A stretch of 64,000 bases of DNA from DATFVA01 sp963711455 (GTDB taxonomy: Bacteria > Bacteroidota > Ignavibacteria > Ignavibacteriales > Ignavibacteriaceae). Within the stretch, counting starts at the first letter, position 1. The number at the start of each line of letters is the position of its first letter. Position numbers and translations under genes: made by a program. Under the pieces are notes generated by a model. It saw only the letters and a program-made list of their open reading frames with translations, was not told where the DNA came from and did no database searches. The DNA lies in contig CAVQEH010000010.1 in the NCBI GenBank assembly GCA_963711455.1, forward strand, positions 124,001 to 188,000. The letters run 5' to 3'. Shown one piece after another: positions 8,891 through 18,121 of the stretch.

Positions 8891-9574
8891 TTATTTGGTT
8901 GCAATAATAGTTTGAACGATTCCCATCGTCAAAGGATAAATTTCAATTCTTCTGAATCCGGAATTTCTCAGAAGTTCAGGCATATCAATTTTCTCATCAA
9001 ATTCTTCTACTGAGCGGGGCAAATATTTGTAGGCTTCTTTGTCGCCGGAAATTATTCCTCCAACCACGGGCAGGATTTTTTTAAAATAATATTTATATGA
9101 TACTTTAAAGACCGGATTAGAAGGTAATCTGAACTCAATTATTGTTGCTTTACCTTCTTTTTTTAATATCCTGTAAAATGAATTGAAGCCTTCCTGTATA
9201 TCATAAAAATTTCTTACACCGAATGCTACCGTTATATTGGTTATGGATTCATCTTTAACAGGAAGATTTTCTGCAACCATTTGAATATTTCTTTTTTTGA
9301 TCCATGTACTTTTCTTTTCAAATAATTTTAACATATTAAAAGAAAAATCAGCACCGAAAATATTATTAACCCCCTGTCTTTTCGCTTCAATTGCAACGTC
9401 ACCGGTTCCACAGGCAACATCAAGTAAAATGCTGTCTGAATTAAACCCCGTTAGCTTTAAGGCTTTTTTTCTCCAGTATAAGTCCATACCAAAGCTTAGC
9501 AGGTGATTCAAAAAATCATAACGCCAGGCAATAGAATCAAATATTTTCTTTACTTCTTTTTTCTTATCACTCAT
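8891..9574 (-). CDS. menG: Demethylmenaquinone / ubiquinone-type C-methyltransferase
   Basis: 227 residues from ATG 9574, chosen because it overlaps the stop of the upstream gene (ATGAGTGA) and begins MSDKKKEVKKIFDSIAWRYD, the family's usual N-terminus; a TTG ten codons upstream, inside the neighbour, is less likely. Class I SAM methyltransferase of the UbiE/MenG family: FDSIAWRYDFLNHLLSFG, motif I LDVACGTGDVA, AFGVRNFYDIQEGFNSFYRILK, and the C-terminal GIVQTIIATK. It methylates demethylmenaquinone to menaquinone (MK), the likely quinone in this lineage. Last gene of ksgA-PAP2-menG. Confidence 0.93.
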   Translation of the reverse strand: MSDKKKEVKKIFDSIAWRYDFLNHLLSFGMDLYWRKKALKLTGFNSDSILLDVACGTGDVAIEAKRQGVNNIFGADFSFNMLKLFEKKSTWIKKRNIQMVAENLPVKDESITNITVAFGVRNFYDIQEGFNSFYRILKKEGKATIIEFRLPSNPVFKVSYKYYFKKILPVVGGIISGDKEAYKYLPRSVEEFDEKIDMPELLRNSGFRRIEIYPLTMGIVQTIIATK

Positions 9575-10526
9575 TTGGAACTTTACTGTATTCAAATTCT
9601 TCAAGACCCGTTTTCCTTCTCCACCAGTTAAATATATATTTTCCGGACCAGAGGGAAAATATCATAAAGATCAATCCGCCGACAAGATCAATCACATAAT
9701 GATACTGCAGGTAAACCGTTGCAAAAATTAAAAGTGATCCAACTGGAATGAAGAAATATTTCGACCTGCTTTTTAATCTTACGGAAAGATACATTACAAT
9801 CAAAGTGATCATAGTGTGTCCACTTGGAAATACGTCTCTCTGCACTAATGCCGCGGGATTTAAAGTTGATGATGAAATTGACTCACCCAGATTTACAAAC
9901 TCTCTTAAATATTTGGTAAGAAGCAAGCCCGGCATTTGTGCATCGATTAAACTAAAATTAAACAGTGTAAACCTGGGACCTACTCCCGGCAAGGCAAAGT
10001 AACCCATATAGGACAGATAAAATCCGTACACAATTGAGAATATTGCAAAATCAAGTGCGAGGTATTTTTTCTTCCTTAGCAAAACGAGTGCAAGAATAAT
10101 CGGTAGAAGATAAAAGATACTATAGACTATTTGCAAAATTTCAGTAAGTAAAGGAAAAGCGATATTATATAAAACCACGGTCGGGTTTGTTCCAAATAAC
10201 CAGTGATCAATTTGAATGAAGAGCCAATCGTAATCCTGACCACGGATAGGCTCAATCATAAAATATAGTTCCTTAAAAGTCATGTAGATAAGCGGAGCAA
10301 CATACCAATAGTGAATAATTCTCCAGAGCTTTATCTCCTGCCTGTTTTCCAGGAAGGAAATAAGGAAGGCAAATACAATAACCGCGATGTTTACAACAAC
10401 CCATGTATTTGTGTATTTAATTTTATCATGGAAAATTATGTTGAGAACTATAAGGAAGATGTAAAACACCACTACTACGAGGTCGTAAGCTTTCAGGTTT
10501 TTTATGAAGGACTTAACTTTTTTCAT
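9567..10526 (-). CDS. PAP2-superfamily membrane phosphatase / phosphotransferase
   Basis: 319 residues with six or more membrane segments. PAP2 signatures are GVGPR in TM4-5, FPSGHTM (catalytic His) and YHYVIDLVGG (second catalytic His). The long N-terminal membrane region and overall layout resemble Aur1/inositol-phosphoceramide-synthase-like and lipid phosphatase members. It likely acts on a lipid phosphate at the outer face of the inner membrane, for example undecaprenyl diphosphate or phosphatidic acid; the specific substrate is not evident. Overlaps ksgA upstream by four bases and menG downstream by eight, so an operon. Confidence 0.88.
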   Translation of the reverse strand: MKKVKSFIKNLKAYDLVVVVFYIFLIVLNIIFHDKIKYTNTWVVVNIAVIVFAFLISFLENRQEIKLWRIIHYWYVAPLIYMTFKELYFMIEPIRGQDYDWLFIQIDHWLFGTNPTVVLYNIAFPLLTEILQIVYSIFYLLPIILALVLLRKKKYLALDFAIFSIVYGFYLSYMGYFALPGVGPRFTLFNFSLIDAQMPGLLLTKYLREFVNLGESISSSTLNPAALVQRDVFPSGHTMITLIVMYLSVRLKSRSKYFFIPVGSLLIFATVYLQYHYVIDLVGGLIFMIFSLWSGKYIFNWWRRKTGLEEFEYSKVPNE

Positions 10527-11323
10527 CTAACAGAATTATGAAGAGGATGATTAAGTAAATACAAAGTGAGTTTTTCAAAATCTTTTATCTCTAGCTGCTC
10601 GGCGCGTAATGAAAGATCAACACCGGAATTATTAAAATCTATATCCTTAAATATACTCTCCTTCAACGAATTTTTTAAAATTTTTCTTCTTTTTCCAAAA
10701 GAAGCTTTAACAATTTCTATAAAAGCTGTTTTCATTTCGCTGTCAACCCGGCGATGATTCATATAAATATGAATAACTGCGGAATATACTTTTGGTTTAG
10801 GGTAAAAAACATTCGGCGATACTTTAAAGCAGAATTTAACATTGGAAAAATATTTCAGAAGCACGGAGAGAATACTGTAATCTTTGCTTCCCTTATCGGC
10901 GGTAATTCTCCTTGCAACTTCATATTGAACCATAAAGACAGCGTCTTTTATTATTCCTGAATTTTCTATCAGCTTAAAGATAATAGGTGAAGTAAGGTTG
11001 TAAGGAATGTTCCCGATAATTCTGAGTGCTTTGTTACGTAAAGAAGAAATCTTCTGTAAATTGGTTTTTAAAAAATCTTCGTTAATAATTTTAACTGCCG
11101 GGAATTTCTCTGAAAGCTCTTCTTTTACTCTCTTATCAATTTCAATGGAAATTATTTCAGCTTCCGATTCATTCAGCCTAGCTGTCAATGCCCCTCTGCC
11201 AGGACCGATTTCAACAATTAAATCGCCTTTATCCGGCTTTATTTCCCTAATTATTTTATTAAGAATATTATTATCGGTAAGATAATTCTGACCAAATCTT
11301 TTTAAAGGTAATACTTTTTCCAT
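10523..11323 (-). CDS. rsmA: 16S rRNA (adenine1518/1519-N6) dimethyltransferase
   Basis: 266 residues (also called KsgA). Dimethylates two adjacent adenines in the helix 45 loop of 16S rRNA late in 30S assembly. Evidence: KRFGQNYLTDNNILNKII, SAM motif I VEIGPGRGALT, motif IV NIPYNLTSPIIFKL, VQYEVARRI, and FYPKPKVYSAVI. Normal family length. First gene of the operon with the PAP2 protein and menG; about 160 bases upstream hold its promoter, facing the divergent ROK kinase gene. Confidence 0.96.
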   Translation of the reverse strand: MEKVLPLKRFGQNYLTDNNILNKIIREIKPDKGDLIVEIGPGRGALTARLNESEAEIISIEIDKRVKEELSEKFPAVKIINEDFLKTNLQKISSLRNKALRIIGNIPYNLTSPIIFKLIENSGIIKDAVFMVQYEVARRITADKGSKDYSILSVLLKYFSNVKFCFKVSPNVFYPKPKVYSAVIHIYMNHRRVDSEMKTAFIEIVKASFGKRRKILKNSLKESIFKDIDFNNSGVDLSLRAEQLEIKDFEKLTLYLLNHPLHNSVR

Positions 11324-11484
11324 TTGATAAAATTATTGAATGATGAATAGAGATACAATTATTTTATTATTATTATTTGAAAAGCACAATTTTAATTACT
11401 TCTTTTGAAAATATTTCTTTTATTTTTAGCTTATGATAAGTCAATTACAAAAGATAATCGAATTACAATTTAACGGAGAGTAAA

Positions 11485-12459
11485 CTGGAAAAGAAATATA
11501 TTATCAGCATTGACATGGGCGGTACAAAAATTCTTGCTGCAATTTTGAATTCAAAAGAAGGAATTACTAAAAGACTTAAAAAACCTACCGGGAAGGATAA
11601 GAGTGCTGAGGAATATGTAAAGAATCTTGCTGAAATTGTTCACGAAATAGTAAAAATTTCCAAACTAAGTGATGAGGAAATTGCTGCTGTATGTCTTGGA
11701 GTACCTGGAAGTGTAAATCCTTATACCGGTATAATAGCTATTGCTCCCAATCTCGGTTTAAGTGATTTTAACATAAAAGAAAAACTGGGAAAGTTAATTC
11801 CTTATCCGGTTCTTATAGAGAATGATGTTAACCTCGGTGCTCTGGGAGTTAAGCATTTTGGAGTTGGTAAGGATGCGAAGGATATGCTGGTAGTGTTTAT
11901 CGGCACCGGTATTGGTGCAGGTTTTATTTTTGATGGAAGACTTTTCAGAGGCGCAGATTGTTCTGCTGGAGAGATAGGGCATATTAAAGTTAAAGAAGAT
12001 GGACCTCTGTGCGGTTGTGGTAATCATGGATGTCTTGAAGCTGTTGCCAGCCGTACCGCGATAGACAGGGATATAAAAAAAGAATTGAATAAAGGTGAAA
12101 AAAGTCTCTTAAAAGAATTCGTTTCTTCTGATAAACCGATTAAAAGTAAGGCACTTGCCAATGCGGTTAATAAAGAGGACAAGCTTGCAGTTAAGCATCT
12201 CTCAAAAGCCTGCGGTATAATAGGAAAAGTTCTTGCAGATATTACAAACCTGCTTAATCTTGATCTGATTATTCTTGGCGGAGGTGTTATAGAGGCACTT
12301 GATAAATTTATGATCCCTTTAATTAAAAAATCATTTGCTGAAAATGTGCTTCCTTCTTCTTCAAAGAGATTAAAAATACTGGCAACAAAATTAGGCGATG
12401 ATGCTGCTCTTTATGGCGGGCTTGCTCTGGCTGAAGAGTTTCTGAATATTAAGATTTAG
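11485..12459 (+). CDS. ROK-family sugar kinase (glucokinase-like)
   Basis: Start placed at CTG 11485: no ATG, GTG or TTG precedes the conserved N-terminus EKKYIISIDMGGTK (ATP-binding), while an AACGGAGAG ribosome binding site sits at 11472-11480. An internal ATG at 11515 would remove the first strand of the fold. 324 residues with ROK features: IDMGGTKILA, VCLGVPGSVNP, ENDVNLGALG, IGTGIGAGFIFDG, the HxCxCxxxGCxE-type zinc site (GHIKVKEDGPLCGCGNHGCLE), and ILGGGVIEAL. Likely phosphorylates glucose or another hexose; substrate not provable. Overlaps the convergent ABC-F gene end by four bases. Confidence 0.88.
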   Translation: MEKKYIISIDMGGTKILAAILNSKEGITKRLKKPTGKDKSAEEYVKNLAEIVHEIVKISKLSDEEIAAVCLGVPGSVNPYTGIIAIAPNLGLSDFNIKEKLGKLIPYPVLIENDVNLGALGVKHFGVGKDAKDMLVVFIGTGIGAGFIFDGRLFRGADCSAGEIGHIKVKEDGPLCGCGNHGCLEAVASRTAIDRDIKKELNKGEKSLLKEFVSSDKPIKSKALANAVNKEDKLAVKHLSKACGIIGKVLADITNLLNLDLIILGGGVIEALDKFMIPLIKKSFAENVLPSSSKRLKILATKLGDDAALYGGLALAEEFLNIKI

Positions 12460-13466
12460 GTGAACTGCTTTTCAATCAGGTGAAGTTCATTTGACGCTTT
12501 CTCCCATTCTGATATAAAATTATCCAAATCATTTTTTACATTCTGGAATTCAAGACTTTTTTCTTTTGCGGTTTCCGGGTTGGTATATGTTTCAGAGAGA
12601 GTTAATTCCTTCTCAAGATTTTTTTCTTTGTTTTCAAGTTCGGATATCTTTTTCTCAAGCATTTCAATCTTTTTTATCAGATCTCTTGTTGCGTCATATT
12701 TTTTCTGTCTAAGCTCCGCTTCAATTCTCTTCTGATCCTTCCGGGTGACCTGTTCATTTTCTTCAACTTGTTTTTGGCTTTCACTTTCTTCTGATAACAT
12801 CTCCCGCTTCCTGAGGTAATATTCTATTCCACCCTCAAAGTTTTTTATTTTTCCTTTTCTTATTTCAACCACCTTATTTACAATGGGAGATAAAAAATCA
12901 ATATCGTGGGAGACAAGAATTAAAGATCCTTTAAAATCTATCAATGCTTTCTGCAGGACTTTTTTTGAAGATATATCCAGGTGGTTGGTAGGCTCATCTA
13001 AAATTATAAAGTTGGATTTTGTTAAAAGAATTTTTGCAAGTGCTGTTCTGCTTTTTTCTCCACCCGAAAGTACTCCCACTTTTTTAAATACATCATCACC
13101 GGAGAATAAGAAGGAACCGAGCAGCGAACGAAGCTGTCCTACAGTTTTTTCCTCAGCAATACCTTCAAGTGTTTCGATGATATCCAAATCAGGATTTAAG
13201 TTATCTGCAACATCCTGTGCGTAATAAGAAATTATTGTATTATACCCGATTATTCTTTTCCCCTGTTCAAAATTAAGAACCCCGGCAATAATTTTGGAAA
13301 GAGTAGTTTTTCCCGCTCCATTCGGACCAACGAATGCAATCTTTTCTCCGCGGTTAACGATGAAGCTTAAATTATTAAGAACAGTATTCTCTCCATAAGA
13401 TTTTATAATATCTTTCAGTTCAATATTTATTTTCCCGCTTGAAGGAGGTTCGGGAAATTTAATATT
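12456..13466 (-). CDS. ABC-F ATPase, C-terminal part (second ATPase domain), downstream of a frameshift
   Basis: 336 codons that continue the ABC-F protein of 13465-14400 after a one-base shift. It begins with the linker NIKFPEPPSSGKINIELKD and holds Walker A GPNGAGKTTL, the signature LSGGEKSRTALAKIL, Walker B IILDEPTNHLD, the switch His in VSHDIDFL, and a C-terminal charged coiled coil (residues rich in K/E, as in Uup/YheS-type ABC-F). If read separately it would start at an internal Met such as 13187, inside the domain and without Walker A, so it is not an independent gene. Confidence 0.85.
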   Translation of the reverse strand, partial: NIKFPEPPSSGKINIELKDIIKSYGENTVLNNLSFIVNRGEKIAFVGPNGAGKTTLSKIIAGVLNFEQGKRIIGYNTIISYYAQDVADNLNPDLDIIETLEGIAEEKTVGQLRSLLGSFLFSGDDVFKKVGVLSGGEKSRTALAKILLTKSNFIILDEPTNHLDISSKKVLQKALIDFKGSLILVSHDIDFLSPIVNKVVEIRKGKIKNFEGGIEYYLRKREMLSEESESQKQVEENEQVTRKDQKRIEAELRQKKYDATRDLIKKIEMLEKKISELENKEKNLEKELTLSETYTNPETAKEKSLEFQNVKNDLDNFISEWEKASNELHLIEKQFT

Positions 13467-14400
13467 AAATATTATCAGATGTATCCGGGAGTTCGATCAG
13501 TTCAATTTTTTCAAGCTGTTTTACTCTGCTCTGTACCTGTCTCGCTTTTGTGGCTTTATAACGAAAACGTTCAATAAATCTTTCAGTTTCTTTTATCTTC
13601 TTTTGCTGAAGAATGAATTGGTTTTCAGTCAGTTTATCTCTTTCTTCTTTGTACTTAAGATAGTCATCATAGTTGCCGTTGAATATATTAAAGCGACCAA
13701 GATAAATTTCAAGAGTTCTGCTTGTTACCTGGTTAATAAAATGTTTATCGTGCGAAACAATCAGAAGCGCTCCCTTATATGATTTAAGAAAACCGATAAG
13801 CCATTCAAGTGAATCAAGATCAAGATGATTGGTGGGCTCATCTAAAAGCAGCAGGTCGTTTTGTTTTATAAGAATTTTTGCAAGTGCAATTCTCATTTGC
13901 CAACCGCCGGAAAATTCATCTGTAAGTCTTAAGAAATCTTTTTCCACGAAACCCAAACCGGTTAATATTTTTTCCACTCTGGATTCAGCACTGTATGAAT
14001 CAAGCTCTTCCAGCCTGTAATGAACCTCCCCAAGCTGATGAACAAGATCATTTCTTTCTTCATCATCAATTAACTGATTCGAAAGCTTGTCTGTTAATTC
14101 TTTTTCTTTTGACTGAAGATCAACTATATCGGTAAGTGCAGATTTAGCTTCTTCGAGAAGTTTACAACCACTATGTGTTACATTTTCCTGTGGTAGATAA
14201 CCAGTGCTTGTCCGTTTTTGCATCTGGATTTTTCCCGATTCAGGCTGTAGTTCTCCATAAATGATTTTAAGTAAAGAAGACTTCCCGGTGCCGTTAGCTC
14301 CGACAAGCGAAATTTTATCGCCCGAATTAATTTTCAGGTTTACATTTTTAAATAGATATTTCCCGCCAAATTGAAGCGAGATATTGGTGAGGTCTAACAT
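13465..14400 (-). CDS. ABC-F family ATPase (translation factor type), N-terminal part, frameshifted
   Basis: 311 residues before the stop TAA 13465-13467. Soluble twin-ATPase ABC-F protein without membrane segments; the family acts on the ribosome E site (EttA/Uup/YheS-like). First ATPase domain: Walker A GANGTGKSSL, signature EFSGGWQMRIALAKIL, Walker B LLLLDEPTNHLDLDSL, switch VSHDKHF. The inter-domain P-site tRNA interaction linker is here (KETERFIERFRYKATKARQ, then SRVKQLEKIELIELP). Removing one T from the minus-strand TTT (13467-13469) joins this to the next part as a normal ~647-residue protein. Confidence 0.88.
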   Translation of the reverse strand: MLDLTNISLQFGGKYLFKNVNLKINSGDKISLVGANGTGKSSLLKIIYGELQPESGKIQMQKRTSTGYLPQENVTHSGCKLLEEAKSALTDIVDLQSKEKELTDKLSNQLIDDEERNDLVHQLGEVHYRLEELDSYSAESRVEKILTGLGFVEKDFLRLTDEFSGGWQMRIALAKILIKQNDLLLLDEPTNHLDLDSLEWLIGFLKSYKGALLIVSHDKHFINQVTSRTLEIYLGRFNIFNGNYDDYLKYKEERDKLTENQFILQQKKIKETERFIERFRYKATKARQVQSRVKQLEKIELIELPDTSDNI

Positions 14401-14429
14401 CAGGTTTATTATTATTAATCAGATAGCCG

Positions 14430-16676
14430 CTACTTATGCAGCACAGCAACTTTACTTGTTGTAATATTATTTCCTTCCTGGTCGAATGCTACAACAAAAT
14501 AAATTCCGCTTGCTACAAAATTACCGTTTTCATTCTTTCCATCCCAATATGCCACACGACCCCCGGGAGAGGGGAATTCTCTTATAAGCTTACCTTCAAT
14601 ATTCAGAATTTTAATTTCAGAATCCTTAATAAGACCATCAATAGTTAGTTGTATATTTCCATCATTAACAATAAAAGGATTGGGATAAAGGAACAACTTT
14701 GAAAATGAATCAACCGGTTTTATTGCAGGAGTATCAAATGAAGTTAAACCGGCATCTGTTCCTACGTATATCCTTCCCTTATTATCGTCAATTGCAAGGC
14801 TTACGATTTGGTCTGATGGAAGCGGGCTGTTTTGTGTATTATATATTGCAAGGAGACTTGAACCATCTGAATTTACAAGTAAAAGTCCCTGGTTTGTGCC
14901 AATCCATTTATTATTTAGCGGGTCAACTGCGATTACATTTATGGATTGCTGTCTCAATGTAAAAACCGGAGTAATACTAAGATTGGGTTGACCGCTCAAA
15001 ATAGAACTGTTATTAGTAATTATATTTACACCAAGATTGGTTCCAACCCAGATATCTCCGCGTTTATCAACTACAACAGAATAAACAGTATTACTATTTA
15101 ATCCGTCGTCAGTTGTAAGGAAGTCATATTTATCATCCGAAGTTTCATCTGTACCGTACGTGTGATTTTCATTGAAATAAAATAATCCCAACTGGTTAGA
15201 ATTTCTTAAGGAATACCATTTTGTATCATAAGGATCAATTGCAAGGTTATAATGAAATTCGAGAGATTGATTTAACTCGGCAGGATTATTAAAAAGATAC
15301 CAGGTACTGTCAGGTGTAAGCATACTTAGTGAGTGGGAATCTCCTGCCCAATAATTTAATATCCATAAGTTGCCTTTAGAGTCATTACCAAAACCGGAAA
15401 TAACAACGAAATTTGCGTTTGTTGGAAGACCGACTAAAGGACTATTTGAATGGGTAAAAGTTTCTATCTCAGAGTCATTATTCTTTAGAATCGTACAGCC
15501 ACTTCCCCAGTTTCCAAAGTAAACTTCACCTTTTGGTCCTGTATTTACAAAATAAAAATCGTTTCTTAAAATTTGAGGAGTGTTAGCTTGATTATAATTA
15601 GTCCATGTTTTTCCGTCAAACTTGTAAAAGCCTACTCCGTGTCCATCTCTACCGCTTGCTGACCAAAGATTACCATAACTATCTACGCTTAATTCAGGAA
15701 ATTGATTAGCTGCAGGTCCATTGGGAAAAAGGTAGTTGTTATCTTTTAATACAACCACACCCTTATTTGTTGTTCCAATCAATCCCAGCGATTTAGAATA
15801 GGATATCTTGCCTAAAACAGTGCCAATGTTATAAAGTTGAGTTACCTGATTATTTATATAAAGATATAAAGCATTTCCTGTAGTAATATATAGGGAATCT
15901 GATCTGGTAAATAAATCATTAATTGGCTGATCAATAAACTGAGTGATATAATTGCTCCACGTTGAATCGTTAAGTATTGATAATCCGTGATCCGTTGCAG
16001 CTATAATAGAATTATTAAGTTTAACAATTTTAATCACATTATTTGAGGGAAGACCTTCCTGTGTAGTAAAAGAATTCCATGATTCCGGAGCAGATAAATT
16101 AGTTGCCCCTTCTTTCTGAATTGCTACCCCTCCACTTGTTGCTAAATATAAAAGATTTGCATTGAGAACACTATTAACTTTTATATAAGGCTGAAAATTC
16201 CCAAATTTGAAATATGTATCGTAAAAAAAATAATTCCTGGAATTTATAAGAGACAAACCGAAATCGGTAGAAACAAATATTGTATCACCGCCTGATGTTA
16301 AATCATTAATTCCTTTAATAATATTATTTGAGTTATATATATCAAGAATCGTTTTTATTTTGTCAGTTACCGGATTATAAACATCGATGGTTCCATCATC
16401 ACCGCCAAACCAGATTTTCCCATCCGTATCAATTACTACGGCACTTAGTGAAGATCCTATTAGTCCATCACTTTTGTGTAATGTCTTAAAATTATTTGTT
16501 TCCGAATTATAAAAGAAACCACCACCGCTGGTTGCAGCCCATACTCCATTATCTGTTCCCTGGATTGAGCGGACATTTTTCATGTCTGTATAATTTTGCC
16601 AGTTTGAAACTTCCTGGGCGTTAATATTTGAAATAAGAATTAAGATCAGAAATGATATTAAAACTTTTAAATTCAT
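14430..16676 (-). CDS. Two-component-regulator-type beta-propeller protein with T9SS sorting domain (PorZ-like)
   Basis: 748 residues. Signal peptide 1-20 (VLISFLILILISNINAQ), then two seven-bladed-type propellers built from repeats such as DTDGKIWFGGDDG, LPSNNVIKIV, DKRGDIWVGTNLGV, DPLNNKWIGTNQGLL and DDNKGRIYVGTDAGL (Reg_prop family). The C-terminal ~85 residues form the sorting/FlgD-like domain (LFLYPNPFIVNDGNIQL, GKLIREFPSPGG, NGNFVASGIYFVV). Size and order (two propellers plus a CTD) recall PorZ, the T9SS surface component that helps the attachment step; orthology is a guess without a search. Alternatively a surface sensor or binding protein. It is not fused to a histidine kinase. Confidence 0.8.
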   Translation of the reverse strand: MNLKVLISFLILILISNINAQEVSNWQNYTDMKNVRSIQGTDNGVWAATSGGGFFYNSETNNFKTLHKSDGLIGSSLSAVVIDTDGKIWFGGDDGTIDVYNPVTDKIKTILDIYNSNNIIKGINDLTSGGDTIFVSTDFGLSLINSRNYFFYDTYFKFGNFQPYIKVNSVLNANLLYLATSGGVAIQKEGATNLSAPESWNSFTTQEGLPSNNVIKIVKLNNSIIAATDHGLSILNDSTWSNYITQFIDQPINDLFTRSDSLYITTGNALYLYINNQVTQLYNIGTVLGKISYSKSLGLIGTTNKGVVVLKDNNYLFPNGPAANQFPELSVDSYGNLWSASGRDGHGVGFYKFDGKTWTNYNQANTPQILRNDFYFVNTGPKGEVYFGNWGSGCTILKNNDSEIETFTHSNSPLVGLPTNANFVVISGFGNDSKGNLWILNYWAGDSHSLSMLTPDSTWYLFNNPAELNQSLEFHYNLAIDPYDTKWYSLRNSNQLGLFYFNENHTYGTDETSDDKYDFLTTDDGLNSNTVYSVVVDKRGDIWVGTNLGVNIITNNSSILSGQPNLSITPVFTLRQQSINVIAVDPLNNKWIGTNQGLLLVNSDGSSLLAIYNTQNSPLPSDQIVSLAIDDNKGRIYVGTDAGLTSFDTPAIKPVDSFSKLFLYPNPFIVNDGNIQLTIDGLIKDSEIKILNIEGKLIREFPSPGGRVAYWDGKNENGNFVASGIYFVVAFDQEGNNITTSKVAVLHK

Positions 16677-16809
16677 TTGTGTTCCCGTTGTTTCTGGGAA
16701 AAAATATTACGAATCTCCTGTAAATTCGGGAACAATATTAGCATTTTTAAAATTGTCTGAAAGGATAAAATTCTTATCTATAATTATTTATAAATATTGG
16801 CAGGGAAGA

Positions 16810-17277
16810 TCATTTTAATTTATTGTATAGCAAATCTGCCATTTCAATAGCAGTAAGGGCAGCATCCCAGCCTTTATTTCCGGCTTTGCCACCGCTCCTT
16901 TCCATTGCCTGATCAATTGTAGTGGTTGTAAGTATTCCAAAGATTACCGGAATGCCGTAATCAAGTGAAACCCTGGAGACTCCTGTTGTTACTGCCAAAG
17001 AAACATAATCGAAATGAGGAGTTGCTCCCTTGATAACAGCACCAAGACAAATGATTGCTGAATATTTATGTAATGCGGCAAGTTTAGAAGCAGTTACCGG
17101 TATTTCAAAAGCTCCCGGTACTTTTACGACATCAATTTTACCTTCATCATATCCCTGTTTTAAAAGGCAGCTTCTGGCTCCTTCAAGTAACCTGTTCGTA
17201 ATAAATTCATTGAACCTGCTTACAACAATTGCGAAAGTAAAATTTTTTTCCCCGGGATTTCCCTCAATTATATTCAT
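16810..17277 (-). CDS. ribH: 6,7-dimethyl-8-ribityllumazine synthase
   Basis: 155 residues, the normal length. Penultimate step of riboflavin synthesis: condenses 5-amino-6-ribitylaminouracil with dihydroxybutanone phosphate. Signatures: FAIVVSRFNEFIT (substrate binding), KVPGAFEIPVTASKLA, CLGAVIKGATPHFDYV with the catalytic His, FGILTTTTIDQAMERSGGKAGNKG, and EMADLLYNKLK. Follows the PHP gene by five bases on the minus strand, so probably the last gene of that operon. No FMN riboswitch element is visible here, and the other rib genes are outside the window. Confidence 0.96.
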   Translation of the reverse strand: MNIIEGNPGEKNFTFAIVVSRFNEFITNRLLEGARSCLLKQGYDEGKIDVVKVPGAFEIPVTASKLAALHKYSAIICLGAVIKGATPHFDYVSLAVTTGVSRVSLDYGIPVIFGILTTTTIDQAMERSGGKAGNKGWDAALTAIEMADLLYNKLK

Positions 17278-17282
17278 ATAAA

Positions 17283-18116
17283 TTATGCCGAATTTCTCAA
17301 AAGTCTCTGCCGCATTGCTTCAACGACTGAAGGATTAACAAAAAATTTTCCAAAATTATTTTCGTCTTCTCTTTTACCGCCATGATAATCAGAGCCGCCG
17401 GATTCAAGAAGAAAATATTCATTAACTATTCCCCTGTAAAATTTAACATTCTGTGATGAATGTGAGGGATGAATTACTTCAATTCCATCAACACCGGCTT
17501 CTATCAGCTCTTTTAAAATATACTCAGGCATTATTCCCGGGTGAGCAATAAATGAAAGTCCGCCTGAATCATTAATGATTTTGAAGGCACTTCTTGGGGA
17601 AACGTGAACCTTTTTTTCATAAGCAACACAATCATTCCCGATATATTTATTAAATGCTTCGAAGTATGAATTAGTGAACCCATTTTCTAACATAGCCTGT
17701 GCAATATGTGGTCTCCCGACAGCCGAATTTTTGGCAATTTTTAAAACATCATCCAGTTTTAAGGAAATTCCAATTAGGTTTAGTTTTTTAACAATCCTGT
17801 CAGCTCTCTTTAACCTTTCTTCCCTGAAAAATTTAAGGTAACGTTCAATTTCAAAATTTCCGGGTTCCACAAAATAGCCGAGTAGATGAATTTCCCTGTC
17901 CATTATATCGGAGCTTATCTCTACCCCCGGAATAATTTCCATTCCTACCATTTTACCATATTCAGTAGCCTCTTCAATTGCAGCAAGATTGTCGTGGTCT
18001 GTAATGCTTAATACATCTATCCCTTTAATTCTTGCTTTATCAATTAAATCTTTCGGGGAATTGAATCCATCCGAATAATTAGTATGAGTATGTAAATCAA
18101 TTTTAGACTGCATCAA
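17283..18116 (-). CDS. PHP-domain phosphoesterase (RNase AM / nucleoside-3',5'-bisphosphate phosphatase type)
   Basis: 277 residues of the polymerase-and-histidinol-phosphatase family. Metal motifs: DLHTHTNYSDG, ITDHDNLAAI, PGVEISSDIMDREIHLLGYF, FIAHPGIMP, and GGSDYHGGKR. The short version without a polymerase matches YciV/TrpH-like enzymes that hydrolyse pNp or 5' RNA ends; the exact substrate is inferred. It sits between the Crp-type regulator (five-base gap) and ribH in a three-gene minus-strand operon. Confidence 0.88.
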   Translation of the reverse strand: MMQSKIDLHTHTNYSDGFNSPKDLIDKARIKGIDVLSITDHDNLAAIEEATEYGKMVGMEIIPGVEISSDIMDREIHLLGYFVEPGNFEIERYLKFFREERLKRADRIVKKLNLIGISLKLDDVLKIAKNSAVGRPHIAQAMLENGFTNSYFEAFNKYIGNDCVAYEKKVHVSPRSAFKIINDSGGLSFIAHPGIMPEYILKELIEAGVDGIEVIHPSHSSQNVKFYRGIVNEYFLLESGGSDYHGGKREDENNFGKFFVNPSVVEAMRQRLLRNSA

Positions 18117-18121
18117 TAGAT

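Noticed and set aside
9575..9604. Upstream TTG start for menG
   Set aside because: Adds ten residues translated from inside the PAP2 gene; the ATG coupled to the PAP2 stop gives the family N-terminus.
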